Assembly (NCBI RefSeq): GCF_000499785.1
Contig: NZ_HG726021.1
Coordinates: forward strand, 332,814-396,813
Reading direction: 5' to 3'
From: Bacteroides neonati
GTDB lineage: Bacteria > Bacteroidota > Bacteroidia > Bacteroidales > Bacteroidaceae
Length of the DNA stretch: 64,000 nt
Both the position numbers and the translations under genes were made by a program. The notes under the pieces are model-generated. The model saw only the letters and a list, made by a program, of their open reading frames with translations, did no database searches and was not told the DNA's origin. Numbering within the stretch: position 1 is the first letter of the stretch; every line of letters starts with the position of its first letter. Positions 9,666 to 18,545 of the stretch are shown piece after piece.

Positions 9666-11042
9666 TTATTTGATTAATTCTTTTTCGAGTTCCTCCAATG
9701 TCTTCCCCTTTGTCTCGGGAAGATAAGCGCGTATAAACAGCAGCCCGGCCAAGCAAACACCTCCGTAAATCCAGAAGATACCTGCAGCCCCTATCGCCTC
9801 ATTGAGCAGTGGGAAGGTATAGGTCAGGATAAAGCAAGCCACCCAGAGAAAGAAGGTGGAAAGAGCCATTGCCATACCTCGTATTTTGACGGGAAAGATT
9901 TCGGAGAGTACCACCCAGACTACAGGAGCCAACGACATGGCATAGCAGGCAATAGCCAGTACAACCAATAATAGCATTGGCCAACCGCTCACCCCCAGAT
10001 AATAACAAGTACCCAGTATGAGGTAGATAGTTGCCAGCCCGGCCGATCCCACACACATGAGTGTGCGGCGTCCCCATTTATCGACCGTATATACTGCCAG
10101 AAGCGTGAACACTACATTGATTACACCCGTCACAACGATGTTCATCAATACATCGGAAACAGCATAGCCTGCCGATGAAAATATTTCGTGCGCATAATTA
10201 AAGATCACATTGATGCCACACCATTGCTGAAAAACAGCCAACACAATACCAATTATCAACACAAGCCTTACCTGCGGACGGAACAAGGCTTTCCACTCAA
10301 ACGTATGCTCCTCGGTATTTCCCGTCAGGCGTTTCAATTCATCCAAGGTGCTTTGGGCATATTGCTCGCCCCCTACTCTTTGCAGTGTTTTGCGAGCAGC
10401 ATCCCAACGCTGAACGGTTGCCAACCAACGCGGACTTTCGGGAATCACAAACGAGAGCCCGAAAAAAAGTCCTGCCGGAATCAGTTCTGCCCAAAACATC
10501 CATCGCCAAGCCCACTCCACACTTGTTGCGCTCAACACTTCGGAGCCTTGCGTATAATACTCCCCAATCTGCCAGTTAGCAAGCTGAGCCAAAAGGATAC
10601 CCAAAACAATAGTCAGTTGATTTAGTGACACAAACTTTCCCCTTACCTTTGCCGGAGACACCTCGGCAATATAAACCGGAGAAATATTGGAAGCGATTCC
10701 AATGCCGAGCCCACCTACAATGCGATAAAAGATGAAAGGTGAGATCGTATCGACAGCCCCTGTGCCTATCGAGGAAAGAACAAACAGAAAAGAGGCGATA
10801 ATCAGCATCTTCTTACGTCCGTACTTATCACTCCACACTCCTGAGAGAAGAGCTCCTACGAGGCAACCGACCAATGCACTGCTCATAGCCCAGCCTCGCA
10901 AGGCAGCAGAACCTTCGAGACCGAAGAAGGGTTCATAAAAGATTTTCGCTCCTCCGATCACTACCCAGTCATAACCGAAAAGAAGGCCACCCATGGCTGA
11001 AACCATACAGATCAACAACAAGTAGCTTTGTGTTTGTTTCAT
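9666..11042 (-). CDS. Sugar porter, major facilitator superfamily
   Basis: This 458-residue inner-membrane protein has about 12 hydrophobic segments. Sugar-porter signatures are clear: GLLFGYDWVVIGG in the first helix, DKYGRKKM in the loop between helices 2 and 3, PESPRW after helix 6, DKWGRRTLM in the second half, and PETKGKTLEELE at the C-terminus. These place it with XylE/GLUT-type proton symporters, so import of a monosaccharide or uronate is likely; the sugar is not determined. It is the first gene of the operon leading to the DUF5107 and GH2 genes and faces the AraC-type regulator. Confidence 0.9.
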   Translation of the reverse strand: MKQTQSYLLLICMVSAMGGLLFGYDWVVIGGAKIFYEPFFGLEGSAALRGWAMSSALVGCLVGALLSGVWSDKYGRKKMLIIASFLFVLSSIGTGAVDTISPFIFYRIVGGLGIGIASNISPVYIAEVSPAKVRGKFVSLNQLTIVLGILLAQLANWQIGEYYTQGSEVLSATSVEWAWRWMFWAELIPAGLFFGLSFVIPESPRWLATVQRWDAARKTLQRVGGEQYAQSTLDELKRLTGNTEEHTFEWKALFRPQVRLVLIIGIVLAVFQQWCGINVIFNYAHEIFSSAGYAVSDVLMNIVVTGVINVVFTLLAVYTVDKWGRRTLMCVGSAGLATIYLILGTCYYLGVSGWPMLLLVVLAIACYAMSLAPVVWVVLSEIFPVKIRGMAMALSTFFLWVACFILTYTFPLLNEAIGAAGIFWIYGGVCLAGLLFIRAYLPETKGKTLEELEKELIK

Positions 11043-11069
11043 ATCCTATTAGTATTTAAAATAATGTTG

Positions 11070-11152
11070 CAAAGTAAACCACTCGCAACGCATAAATAAA
11101 TAGAGAAAACATATAAATAGATGGACAATATTCTTATTTTATCATATCTTTG
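11070..11152. promoter_or_regulatory. Divergent promoter region, sugar porter operon and AraC regulator
   Basis: On the plus strand TATCTTTG (11145-11152) is a -7 box 27 bases before the AraC ATG. On the minus strand TTACTTTG (11077 down to 11070) is a near-consensus -7 box about 27 bases before the porter start. The AT-rich bases between are where an AraC-type activator would bind. Confidence 0.5.
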
Positions 11153-11179
11153 CAACAATCACATTTAAATCTAATCGAA

Positions 11180-12076
11180 ATGGTAAAACAGAAAGATGGC
11201 TTTCATGGCGAACAGGCGTTGATTTTGCCTCCGGCCATTGTACAGCGAATGAAAACCGAGCCAAGCACTTCCCTGCTCTACATTACCGATATCGGATTCT
11301 ATCCAAAGGCATTCAACCATTTTAGAGAGCGAACAACCGCTATCGAGCAATATATCTTTATTTACTGTACCGAAGGAAAAGGATGGTATAGCCTAGGCGG
11401 ACAAAAATACAACGTAAACTCCAATCAATACTTCATACTCCCCGCTCATATACCCCACGCTTATGGCTCGGACGAAAAGAATCCATGGACAATATACTGG
11501 ATTCACTTCAGCGGATCATTGGCTCCTACCTTTTGTACGCCCACTATCTGTCGGCTAACCGAAATTAAGCCCGGTATGCATTCGCGTATTCATTACCGAA
11601 CCGAACTATTCGAAGAGATATTTCGTATACTGAAGATGGGATATAGTTTGGAGAATCTATCTTATGCCACCTCCGTGTTTCATCATTACTTAGGCTCTTT
11701 GCGATACTTACAGCAATACCGGGATGCATCTTCAGATCCTCATCTGCAAGATGATACCGATCCGGTCAATGCCGCCATCTATTATATGAAAGAGAAACTC
11801 GACAAAAAGATTACGCTAAACGAATTGGCTGGTTATACCGGCTACTCATCCTCGCATTTCTCCACCCTGTTTTTGCAGCGTACCGGCTATGCTCCCCTAC
11901 ATTATTTCAATCAAATCAAAATTCAGAAAGCATGCCAATTGCTCGACTTCACCGATATGAAAATTAACCAGGTGTGTTATAAAATAGGTATCGAAGATGC
12001 CTATTACTTCTCGCGGCTTTTCAGTCAGGTGATGGGCGTTTCTCCGAAAGAATACAGGAGGATAAAGAAAGGGTGA
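11180..12076 (+). CDS. AraC family transcriptional regulator
   Basis: This 298-residue regulator has an N-terminal cupin-like sensor domain (about 40-170; GKGWYSLGGQKYNVNSNQYF and HIPHAYGSDEKNPWTIYW are typical of the AraC ligand-binding fold) and two C-terminal helix-turn-helix motifs (ITLNELAGYTGYSSSHFSTL and INQVCYKIGIEDAYYFSRLF, ending VSPKEYRRIKK). A TTG at 11150 lies inside the -7 box and is rejected; the ATG at 11180 is in the same frame. The divergent porter-DUF5107-GH2 operon is the likely target, with its sugar as effector. Confidence 0.88.
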   Translation: MVKQKDGFHGEQALILPPAIVQRMKTEPSTSLLYITDIGFYPKAFNHFRERTTAIEQYIFIYCTEGKGWYSLGGQKYNVNSNQYFILPAHIPHAYGSDEKNPWTIYWIHFSGSLAPTFCTPTICRLTEIKPGMHSRIHYRTELFEEIFRILKMGYSLENLSYATSVFHHYLGSLRYLQQYRDASSDPHLQDDTDPVNAAIYYMKEKLDKKITLNELAGYTGYSSSHFSTLFLQRTGYAPLHYFNQIKIQKACQLLDFTDMKINQVCYKIGIEDAYYFSRLFSQVMGVSPKEYRRIKKG

Positions 12077-12126
12077 TAAAATCCGATTTAGAATACGTTT
12101 ACTTGCAACGTATGTTACAAATAAAA

Positions 12127-12161
12127 ATCTCCCTGAAACCTTTTACGGTTGTCAGGGAGAT
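12127..12161 (-). terminator. Rho-independent terminator of the first SusC/SusD operon
   Basis: A 10-base stem (ATCTCCCTGA 12127-12136 with 12152-12161) is extended inward by AACC/GGTT. On the minus strand it is followed by TTTTTATTTG, so it serves the minus-strand susCD pair, whose last stop codon is 33 bases upstream. The convergent AraC gene ends 50 bases away. Confidence 0.75.
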
Positions 12162-12193
12162 CATACCATTTAGCTATTCAAATTATTTATTTA

Positions 12194-13966
12194 TCAATTA
12201 CTTGTTGGATTTTGAGTTAAAGTACCCGGATAAGAATTAATCGCTTTTTGCGGGATGTAATAGACTACACGAAAATCGGTAGGCAATACTTTCTCCATGG
12301 CATTGTGAGGGCCGGGATACAAACGAGTCAATGCTTCTCCGTTGCGGAACACGTCATAACTGCGTTCTGCCTGATACGCTAACTCCAGTTGTCGTTCTTT
12401 ATCGATTAGCAATCCTGCATTCGTAGCATCAATTGAAGCGTATCCATGACCGGGGATAGAACGCTCACGAATTTTATTCAAATCAAGAAGAGCTTCTCCG
12501 TATTTACCTAATTTGGCTAATGCTTCGGCACGATTCAAGTAAATTTCGCCCAAGCGGCTAATAACCGGTGAGTGAAGCTGAGAATCTTCCCCTTCACGCG
12601 AACATTTTACGATGTAAAACATCGGATATGCCCGGTTAAGTTTCATGATGTTATCAATAACACCTGTATAGGTCTTTCCATCACTATAGGCAATTGTATA
12701 AATTCCCTGAGCCTCATCTTTGGGTTTAATAACGTAATCTTTACGCGTATTCTTATAGCCCTCCCAGCATTTTATAGAGCCATCTGCTTCTTTAATGATT
12801 GCGCCTGTTGATTTATCATAATTAAGAGTATCCTGCATGTAGCTAAAATTTGTTTGAGTACCTGCATTATTAACTAAATCTTTGATAAACCGGAACACCT
12901 TCTGCTGGTAGTTTTTTCCACTCACAACACCTACATACTGAGGTTCAATAAAAGCTGCACGAGCATCTACCAACTTCTTATTTGCCCAATCATTGCGACC
13001 GGTCTCATCGAGCAGAGCAATGTATTTGGCACTGGCATACATTTCACCCCAGCCCATACCACCGATATTCGAATACATACCGCCAACACCATAGTAATGA
13101 TCGAATCCGGAAAACTCTGAAGCAAGACGTTTTACCACAAAAATCGATTCTTTATTGTTTTCGGGTGTTAGCGTGTTATACTCTTTAAAATCTTCGTAGG
13201 GAAGCAACATGTATTTGGTTGATTTAATTACCTTATCAGCATAATCGACAGCTAGTTTTGCGTATTCCACATTAGGCGTTCCATAGGTTCCACTCATAAA
13301 AAGATATACACGCGACAGCATGGCCTGAGCCGCTTCTTTGGAAGCAAATGCCGGACCATTGTCCAAGGTCATCAGTTCTTCACCTTTCTTCAAATCATTG
13401 ATGGCTTGCTCATAAGTGGCTTTTACCGTAGAGCGGTCGGGCAACGAAAGGTTAAGCATATCATCGGGAGTACCGTTTACAATAGGTACACCTAAGTTCT
13501 TCTCGGGGTTTTGATAGTAAGGCCGTCCGTAAGCACGACACAAGTAGAAGTACATCATGCCACGCAAGAAGTAACATTCACCTAATTTATGATCAACCTC
13601 GGCACTTTGACCTTCATTAATCATCTTAAGAATGTTCGATGATTGCGCAATAACCTTGTAACTATTGTCCCAAAAAGTTTGCAAACGATAGTTATTGGGC
13701 GTGCGTGAATACGAGATAAACTCATAAAATGCATCGGTAGAGGTTCCTCGAATCACAATATTGTCTCCGGCATATTCGCCGCAACGGTGCATCACGTCTG
13801 CCCAAGCTTTCATTTGTGCATAACAGCCATTCAACAACGATTCCAGTGATCCGTCCGGATCACCTTTTATCTGTTCTGCCGCCATTGAGCCATAAGGCAA
13901 TCTCTCTATATCGCATGCTGTGAATGAACATGCAGTTGCCAAAAGTAGTATAGCTATTTTCTTCAT
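12194..13966 (-). CDS. SusD/RagB family outer-membrane lipoprotein
   Basis: This 590-residue protein has a lipoprotein signal peptide ending in SFTAC (lipidated Cys about 18). SusD proteins are surface lipoproteins that bind glycan and cap the SusC barrel. Family features include alpha-helical repeats, the segment LGECYFLRGMMYFYLCRAYG, and the C-terminal GEIYLNRAEALAKLGKYGEAL with LDLNKIRERS and ERSYDVFRNGEALTRLYPG. It lies 14 bases after the susC-like gene on the same strand. The ligand cannot be read from the sequence. Confidence 0.9.
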   Translation of the reverse strand: MKKIAILLLATACSFTACDIERLPYGSMAAEQIKGDPDGSLESLLNGCYAQMKAWADVMHRCGEYAGDNIVIRGTSTDAFYEFISYSRTPNNYRLQTFWDNSYKVIAQSSNILKMINEGQSAEVDHKLGECYFLRGMMYFYLCRAYGRPYYQNPEKNLGVPIVNGTPDDMLNLSLPDRSTVKATYEQAINDLKKGEELMTLDNGPAFASKEAAQAMLSRVYLFMSGTYGTPNVEYAKLAVDYADKVIKSTKYMLLPYEDFKEYNTLTPENNKESIFVVKRLASEFSGFDHYYGVGGMYSNIGGMGWGEMYASAKYIALLDETGRNDWANKKLVDARAAFIEPQYVGVVSGKNYQQKVFRFIKDLVNNAGTQTNFSYMQDTLNYDKSTGAIIKEADGSIKCWEGYKNTRKDYVIKPKDEAQGIYTIAYSDGKTYTGVIDNIMKLNRAYPMFYIVKCSREGEDSQLHSPVISRLGEIYLNRAEALAKLGKYGEALLDLNKIRERSIPGHGYASIDATNAGLLIDKERQLELAYQAERSYDVFRNGEALTRLYPGPHNAMEKVLPTDFRVVYYIPQKAINSYPGTLTQNPTSN

Positions 13967-13980
13967 AATATCATCTGTTT

Positions 13981-16900
13981 TTAAAATGTAACATTGAGAC
14001 CAAGCATAAATTTACGAGCAGAAGGATAAACACCCGGGCCTACCGAACCGGTCAGCTTACCATCAATGGGAGTTATCTCAGGATCTACACCGGAATAATC
14101 GGTGATGCAGAACAGATTTTCTCCTGCTACATATACGCGTAAGTTCTGAATGTAATATTGAGGCAGAGTCAGGTTGTATCCCAAAGAGATCGATCGTAAC
14201 TTGAAGAAGCTTCCATCTTCGAGATAACGCGAAGATACCTTGTTCGAGTTGGTGCTGTTATTGTATCTGGCAACCGGGTGTGTAGCCATATCGCCGGGTT
14301 TTTCCCATCGGCTCCATCCCTTGGGCAGCTTCATTTGGTTACGGTCGGTATAAGCACCGTCCGAGTCATATTCCTGACGCGAGTAGTTATATATCTTTCC
14401 ACCTACCGAATAGCCGAAACTTGCATTAAAATCAATGTTCTTATAAGTTAGAGCCGTAGAGAATCCACCATAGAAATCGGGAGTAGAAGCTCCACAAACA
14501 ACCTGATCTGCTTTCGAATATTCAGAAGTTACTTCGCGAGTGGTTGTTCCGTCTGCTTGTTTCACAGTCATATACCATTGTGGAGCACCATTTTCCGGGT
14601 TTACTCCGGCCCATTCTCTCATGTAGTAGCTATCACTGTCCAAGCCCGGTTTCCATAGCTTTTCGGCACTTCCTGCGATATTCAGCACATCTCCTGCAAT
14701 GATTTGAGGATCTTTTCCATCAACCGGTTCGCCATACAGCTTCTTAATTTCATTGTTGTTCTTACCGAAGTTGAAATCAACGTTCCAGTTCCAGTCTTTG
14801 CTTTTAATGATATCAGCTCCCAAAGTCAGCTCCAAACCTGTGTTTTTCAATTCTCCTACGTTTTGCCACAAAGAGGTAACACCGGTCAAGCCCGATACCG
14901 GAACGGCATAAAGCAAGTTGCTTGTATTTTTAATATAATAATCGAATGTCAAATACAAACGATCGAAGAATCTTGCATCGACTCCCAGTCCGGTGGTAAG
15001 TGTTTTCTCCCACGTAAGTTCTTTGTTTCCGATTTGAGAAATCAAAGCTCCCGGAGTTGCATTATACTTTTGCGATACGGAATAGAGATCATATTGTGGA
15101 TAAAGGTCGCGCGGACGGTTACCAACCGACCCATAAGAGGCACGTACTTTCAGTAAATTAATCCAGTCAACCTTAAAGAAGTCTTCTTTATGAATATTCC
15201 AACCTCCACTTATAGAAAAGAAGTTGCCATACTTGGCATTGGTACCGAAGTTTGAAGCACCGTCGCGGCGAAGAGACAACTGCGCCATGTATTTATTGTC
15301 GTAAGCATAATTGGCATTGAAGAGTACGGATTGAACAGCCCACTCGGTGATACTTCCTTTTGTCTTTTCGGGCAAGGCAGTTACGTCAAGTACTTCAAAA
15401 CCAGGCACGAATCCGGTGGCAGCTATATCTATCACCTTTGTCCAATAATCATTAAACTCATAAGCAACCAATCCATTGACCGAATGCTTGCCAAACAGCT
15501 TGTTGAAGCGAAGAATCTGGTTGGTATAGCGGCGAACCATATTGGTTTGATATTCGGTCAAACGGCCTTTAACGCCCGATGCTCCCGAAGAGCGAGGATC
15601 GTTGTAGCCACTTGAGAAGAGTCCTTGCCATTTATAGTTGTTAATGGAAGAGAAGGTCAACCAGTCGGTCAATTTGATATCAAAGTCTAAGTTACCCATG
15701 AATTCGTAGGTAGTCGAAGTTGACTTATTCCATTGTAAATCGTACACGTAGTTGGTGCTGTTACTATTGACCCATGTTTTAGAATAGTGACCTACAATAT
15801 TTCCATTTTCATCGTAAGGATTATCCCACGGGAACATTGAATACATCGCTGTCGTTGAGTATTGTTTGTCTTCGATATCCCTGCGAGATCCGGCCAATGA
15901 GGGTTTTATTGTCAGCCAATTACCCAATTTATAATCCGTTTTATAGCGGAAATTGTAACGGGTGTAATTATATCCCTTAACAGAACCTGTTTCGTCATAT
16001 ACACCTACAGATAAGAATGATTTTAATTTCTCATTACCTCCGGAGATAGCAATGTTGTAGTCTTGAGTGACTCCCGTTGTTGTAGCCAAATCCCACCAAC
16101 TAAAATCGCTATTACGCAGTTCCTCATTCCAACGTGGGAAAATGATCTCTTCAGAATTGGCAAACGATTTATAATAATCGTACAATTCGGCGCCATTCAT
16201 TACTTCAAGGTTACCGTTGTTTAGATTACTGATACCCGTTTTTAATGAGGCACTTACCGTCATTTTTTCTGCTTTCGCGCTTTTTGTGGTTACCAAGATA
16301 ACACCATTTGCACCTTGCGATCCATAAATAGCCGTAGAAGCAGCATCTTTCAATACCGTCATTGTTTCCACATCGGCAGGGTTCAATGCACCTGCTCCCG
16401 AGCCTACAATAACCCCATCGATCACCCATAAAGGATCTGTGCTACCATTGATAGTCGACTTACCGCGAATAACAATAGCTGCTTCGGCTCCCGGCTGTCC
16501 CGATCCCGGGGCAACAAAAACGCCCGGTGCTTTACCATTCAGCATATTTGTAACAGACGGACTGGTGATGTCTTTGAGTTTCTCACTTTTGAGTGTTTGC
16601 ATGGAGCCGGTCAAACTCTCTTTACGTTGTGTACTATAACCAACTACTACGACCTCGTCTAATGTCTTGGTGTCTTCTTTCATCACCACATTGTAAACAC
16701 TTACTTCGGGCTTAATGGTAATAACCTGAGGCGTAAAGCCAATGTAGCTCACCTGTAGTTCTTTGCCGGATACGGTCAAGGTAAACTCGCCATCAATATT
16801 GGTTATCGTTCCATTGCTGGCAACACCTTTCTCAATGACGGAAGCACCAATAATCGGTTCTCCGAAATTATCTTTCACCACACCGGAAATTTTTTGTTGC

Positions 16901-17286
16901 TTCTGTTGCTGGTTGGCTGTAACCGTTTGTGCACTAGTTGTGCTAGCTACAGAAACGACAATTTGATTTTCGACAATTCTGTACGTGTATCCCGAATTGT
17001 CAAACACCTGCTTTAGGGCTGTTTCTAAAGGAGCATCTTTTACATCAATAGATACTCTCTTCGTTAATTTCACCTGATTGTCGTTATAGAAAAGAGTATA
17101 TCCACTCTGTTTCTCTATCTCTTGAAGAACGACCTGAATAGGCACATTGTTTCTCTTAAGAGATACTTTGAGAACTTGCGCAAAAGCGCTAACAGGTATC
17201 ATACATACCAGCGAGATAGCCAATACGTACGCTAACTGCTTTTTGAGTTGCTGTGTATTAAACATTCGCAAATTGCATTTTTTCAT
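13981..17286 (-). CDS. SusC/RagA TonB-dependent outer-membrane transporter with STN domain (first copy)
   Basis: This 1101-residue transporter begins with a signal peptide (LAYVLAISLVCMIPVSAFAQ). Then come an STN domain (about 40-112, SGYTLFYNDNQVKLTKRVSI), a carboxypeptidase-like beta domain (about 130-210, EPIIGASVIEKG and FTLTVSGKELQVSYIGF), the TonB-box-like KTLDEVVVVGYSTQ, a plug (VIDGVIVGSGAGALNPADVE), and a 22-strand-type barrel ending in MLGLNVTF. An STN domain implies signalling to a FecR anti-sigma factor in addition to import. Its first ~60 codons and leader are nearly identical to those of the second SusC at 19683, while the barrels differ. Confidence 0.93.
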   Translation of the reverse strand: MKKCNLRMFNTQQLKKQLAYVLAISLVCMIPVSAFAQVLKVSLKRNNVPIQVVLQEIEKQSGYTLFYNDNQVKLTKRVSIDVKDAPLETALKQVFDNSGYTYRIVENQIVVSVASTTSAQTVTANQQQKQQKISGVVKDNFGEPIIGASVIEKGVASNGTITNIDGEFTLTVSGKELQVSYIGFTPQVITIKPEVSVYNVVMKEDTKTLDEVVVVGYSTQRKESLTGSMQTLKSEKLKDITSPSVTNMLNGKAPGVFVAPGSGQPGAEAAIVIRGKSTINGSTDPLWVIDGVIVGSGAGALNPADVETMTVLKDAASTAIYGSQGANGVILVTTKSAKAEKMTVSASLKTGISNLNNGNLEVMNGAELYDYYKSFANSEEIIFPRWNEELRNSDFSWWDLATTTGVTQDYNIAISGGNEKLKSFLSVGVYDETGSVKGYNYTRYNFRYKTDYKLGNWLTIKPSLAGSRRDIEDKQYSTTAMYSMFPWDNPYDENGNIVGHYSKTWVNSNSTNYVYDLQWNKSTSTTYEFMGNLDFDIKLTDWLTFSSINNYKWQGLFSSGYNDPRSSGASGVKGRLTEYQTNMVRRYTNQILRFNKLFGKHSVNGLVAYEFNDYWTKVIDIAATGFVPGFEVLDVTALPEKTKGSITEWAVQSVLFNANYAYDNKYMAQLSLRRDGASNFGTNAKYGNFFSISGGWNIHKEDFFKVDWINLLKVRASYGSVGNRPRDLYPQYDLYSVSQKYNATPGALISQIGNKELTWEKTLTTGLGVDARFFDRLYLTFDYYIKNTSNLLYAVPVSGLTGVTSLWQNVGELKNTGLELTLGADIIKSKDWNWNVDFNFGKNNNEIKKLYGEPVDGKDPQIIAGDVLNIAGSAEKLWKPGLDSDSYYMREWAGVNPENGAPQWYMTVKQADGTTTREVTSEYSKADQVVCGASTPDFYGGFSTALTYKNIDFNASFGYSVGGKIYNYSRQEYDSDGAYTDRNQMKLPKGWSRWEKPGDMATHPVARYNNSTNSNKVSSRYLEDGSFFKLRSISLGYNLTLPQYYIQNLRVYVAGENLFCITDYSGVDPEITPIDGKLTGSVGPGVYPSARKFMLGLNVTF

Positions 17287-17452
17287 AAATACGATTAATT
17301 ATTAGATTGTAATTCAGTGAATTATAGACGGTTCGTTTTCATAACAAATACCGCCCGGTTAACAAAGTTTTTTTATTTCATTTTGCCATCATTTAGTTTA
17401 ACATGTTATTATATAAGGTTCATTTTTGATGTTATCTAAGTTCTTTTAGAAC
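17287..17452 (-). repeat. Left arm of an inverted repeat flanking the sigma/anti-sigma cassette (susC leader)
   Basis: Read on the minus strand, this leader of the first susC matches 19515-19682 on the plus strand with few substitutions and small indels. Shared blocks include GTTCTAAAAGAACTTAGATA, AATGAACCTTATATAATAAC, AAACTAAATGATGG and AATCTAATAATTAATCGTAT, and the similarity continues into the susC coding sequence. The first block encodes VLKELR-stop, the last residues of FecR, although no fecR body precedes it here. The arm probably also holds the promoter or 5' leader of the first susCD operon. Confidence 0.85.
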
Positions 17453-17562
17453 TAACTACGGCATAAACGGAATAAAACTCATATAACTTAATGTCAGATT
17501 ACCTGAAACTTACCTGCTATTTATTAGGAAACTTATCTGTTTTTTCTTTCTACAAATTAGTT

Positions 17563-17650
17563 GTCGGCATACAAGCCGATAATAGTCGTGTTGTAATGCG
17601 ACAATCATCGGCTTGCATGCCGACAATGGTCGGCTTATAAGGCGACAATG
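17563..17650. repeat. Four tandem 22-base near-palindromic repeats
   Basis: Units start at 17563, 17585, 17607 and 17629, exactly 22 bases apart. They fit RTCGGCWTRYAAGSCGAC plus AATR with substitutions. Each can fold as a GTCGGC/GCCGAC-type dyad, and units 1 and 3 are near reverse complements. A spacing of two helical turns would place four bound dimers on one DNA face. The array lies between the first susC leader and the sigma factor promoter. Confidence 0.85.
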
Positions 17651-17770
17651 AAAACTAACTAAGAAAAAATATTAAACTTTAGGAAAAGCGAACTTATGTT
17701 TAGGAAAAAGAAGAATTAGAATACCTATCTCTTCCGAAAAAGACTAAATACAATCTACTTTAGCAAGTTT

Positions 17771-17802
17771 TTTGTATTAATCAAAATTAATTTGTAAGTT
17801 TG
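17771..17802 (+). promoter_or_regulatory. Bacteroides-type promoter of the ECF sigma factor gene
   Basis: TTTG (17771-17774), a 20-base spacer and TAAGTTTG (17795-17802) match the Bacteroidales -33/-7 consensus. The predicted start of transcription, near 17808, lies about 19 bases before the ATG at 17827, which supports that start codon over a TTG at 17800. Confidence 0.75.
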
Positions 17803-17826
17803 CATCTCTTCAGAACGATAGTCTAT

Positions 17827-18375
17827 ATGGATGAACGAACGCTAGTCTTACAATTGAAAGAAGGAAATGAAAACGCATTTACCACCCTATACCAAACCTA
17901 TTGGGCAAAAGTGTATAATTTCTCTCGTCTATATTTAACATCTTCGTCAGAGATAGAAGAGGTAGTACAAGATGTTTTTGTAAAGGTATGGGAGGCGCGA
18001 ATTTTCATAAAAGAAAATGAAAACTTTAAAGGATTCCTTTTTATCATCACTCGAAACATTATTTTTAATCAGTTTCGTAAAAGCTTCAATGAAAGTGCAT
18101 ATAAATTAGCCGTACTCAAAAGCAGTAGCGAAACCTACGGCATTGAAGAGGAGATGGAAGCCAGCGATTTACAATCATACATCAACAAATTAATTGAAGA
18201 ATTACCTCCCCGCCAACGGGATGTGTTTCAGATGAGCAGAGACCAACACCTTAGTTATAAAGAGATTGCGCAACAACTCGACATCACGGAGAAGACCGTA
18301 GAGCGTCATATCAATGAAGCACTAAAGTTCCTTAGAAAGAATGTGTATTTCTTCTCTTTGTTTCTTTCTATTTAA
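17827..18375 (+). CDS. RNA polymerase ECF sigma-70 factor
   Basis: This 182-residue sigma factor has region 2 (about residues 10-85, YQTYWAKVYNFSRLYL, SSEIEEVVQDVFVKVWEA, FLFIITRNIIFNQFRK) and region 4 (about 120-172, ELPPRQRDVFQMSRDQHLSY then KEIAQQLDITEKTVERHINE). It is followed by a FecR-type anti-sigma gene and flanked by two susCD pairs whose SusC proteins have STN domains, so it should be released when a cognate SusC is occupied by substrate and then drive susCD transcription. The ATG at 17827 is preferred because an upstream TTG lies inside the promoter. Confidence 0.92.
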   Translation: MDERTLVLQLKEGNENAFTTLYQTYWAKVYNFSRLYLTSSSEIEEVVQDVFVKVWEARIFIKENENFKGFLFIITRNIIFNQFRKSFNESAYKLAVLKSSSETYGIEEEMEASDLQSYINKLIEELPPRQRDVFQMSRDQHLSYKEIAQQLDITEKTVERHINEALKFLRKNVYFFSLFLSI

Positions 18376-18545
18376 ACGTAAAAAACACTTCAATTGAAGC
18401 CAATTACTCGCTTTTCACCATTTATCTATTTTTATATTGTATTATTTTCAAATTTATTTGTATCACCTTTGGGGGGTATGATATAGTGACGTGTATTTAT
18501 AAATAGACAGGTCAATCAACCGAACTGTCGCAATTAGCGAAAACA

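Noticed and set aside
11150..11179. TTG start for the AraC regulator
   Set aside because: It lies in the TATCTTTG promoter box; the ATG at 11180 is in frame and downstream of it.
17800..17826. TTG start for the sigma factor
   Set aside because: It overlaps the -7 box TAAGTTTG; the ATG at 17827 follows the predicted transcription start.
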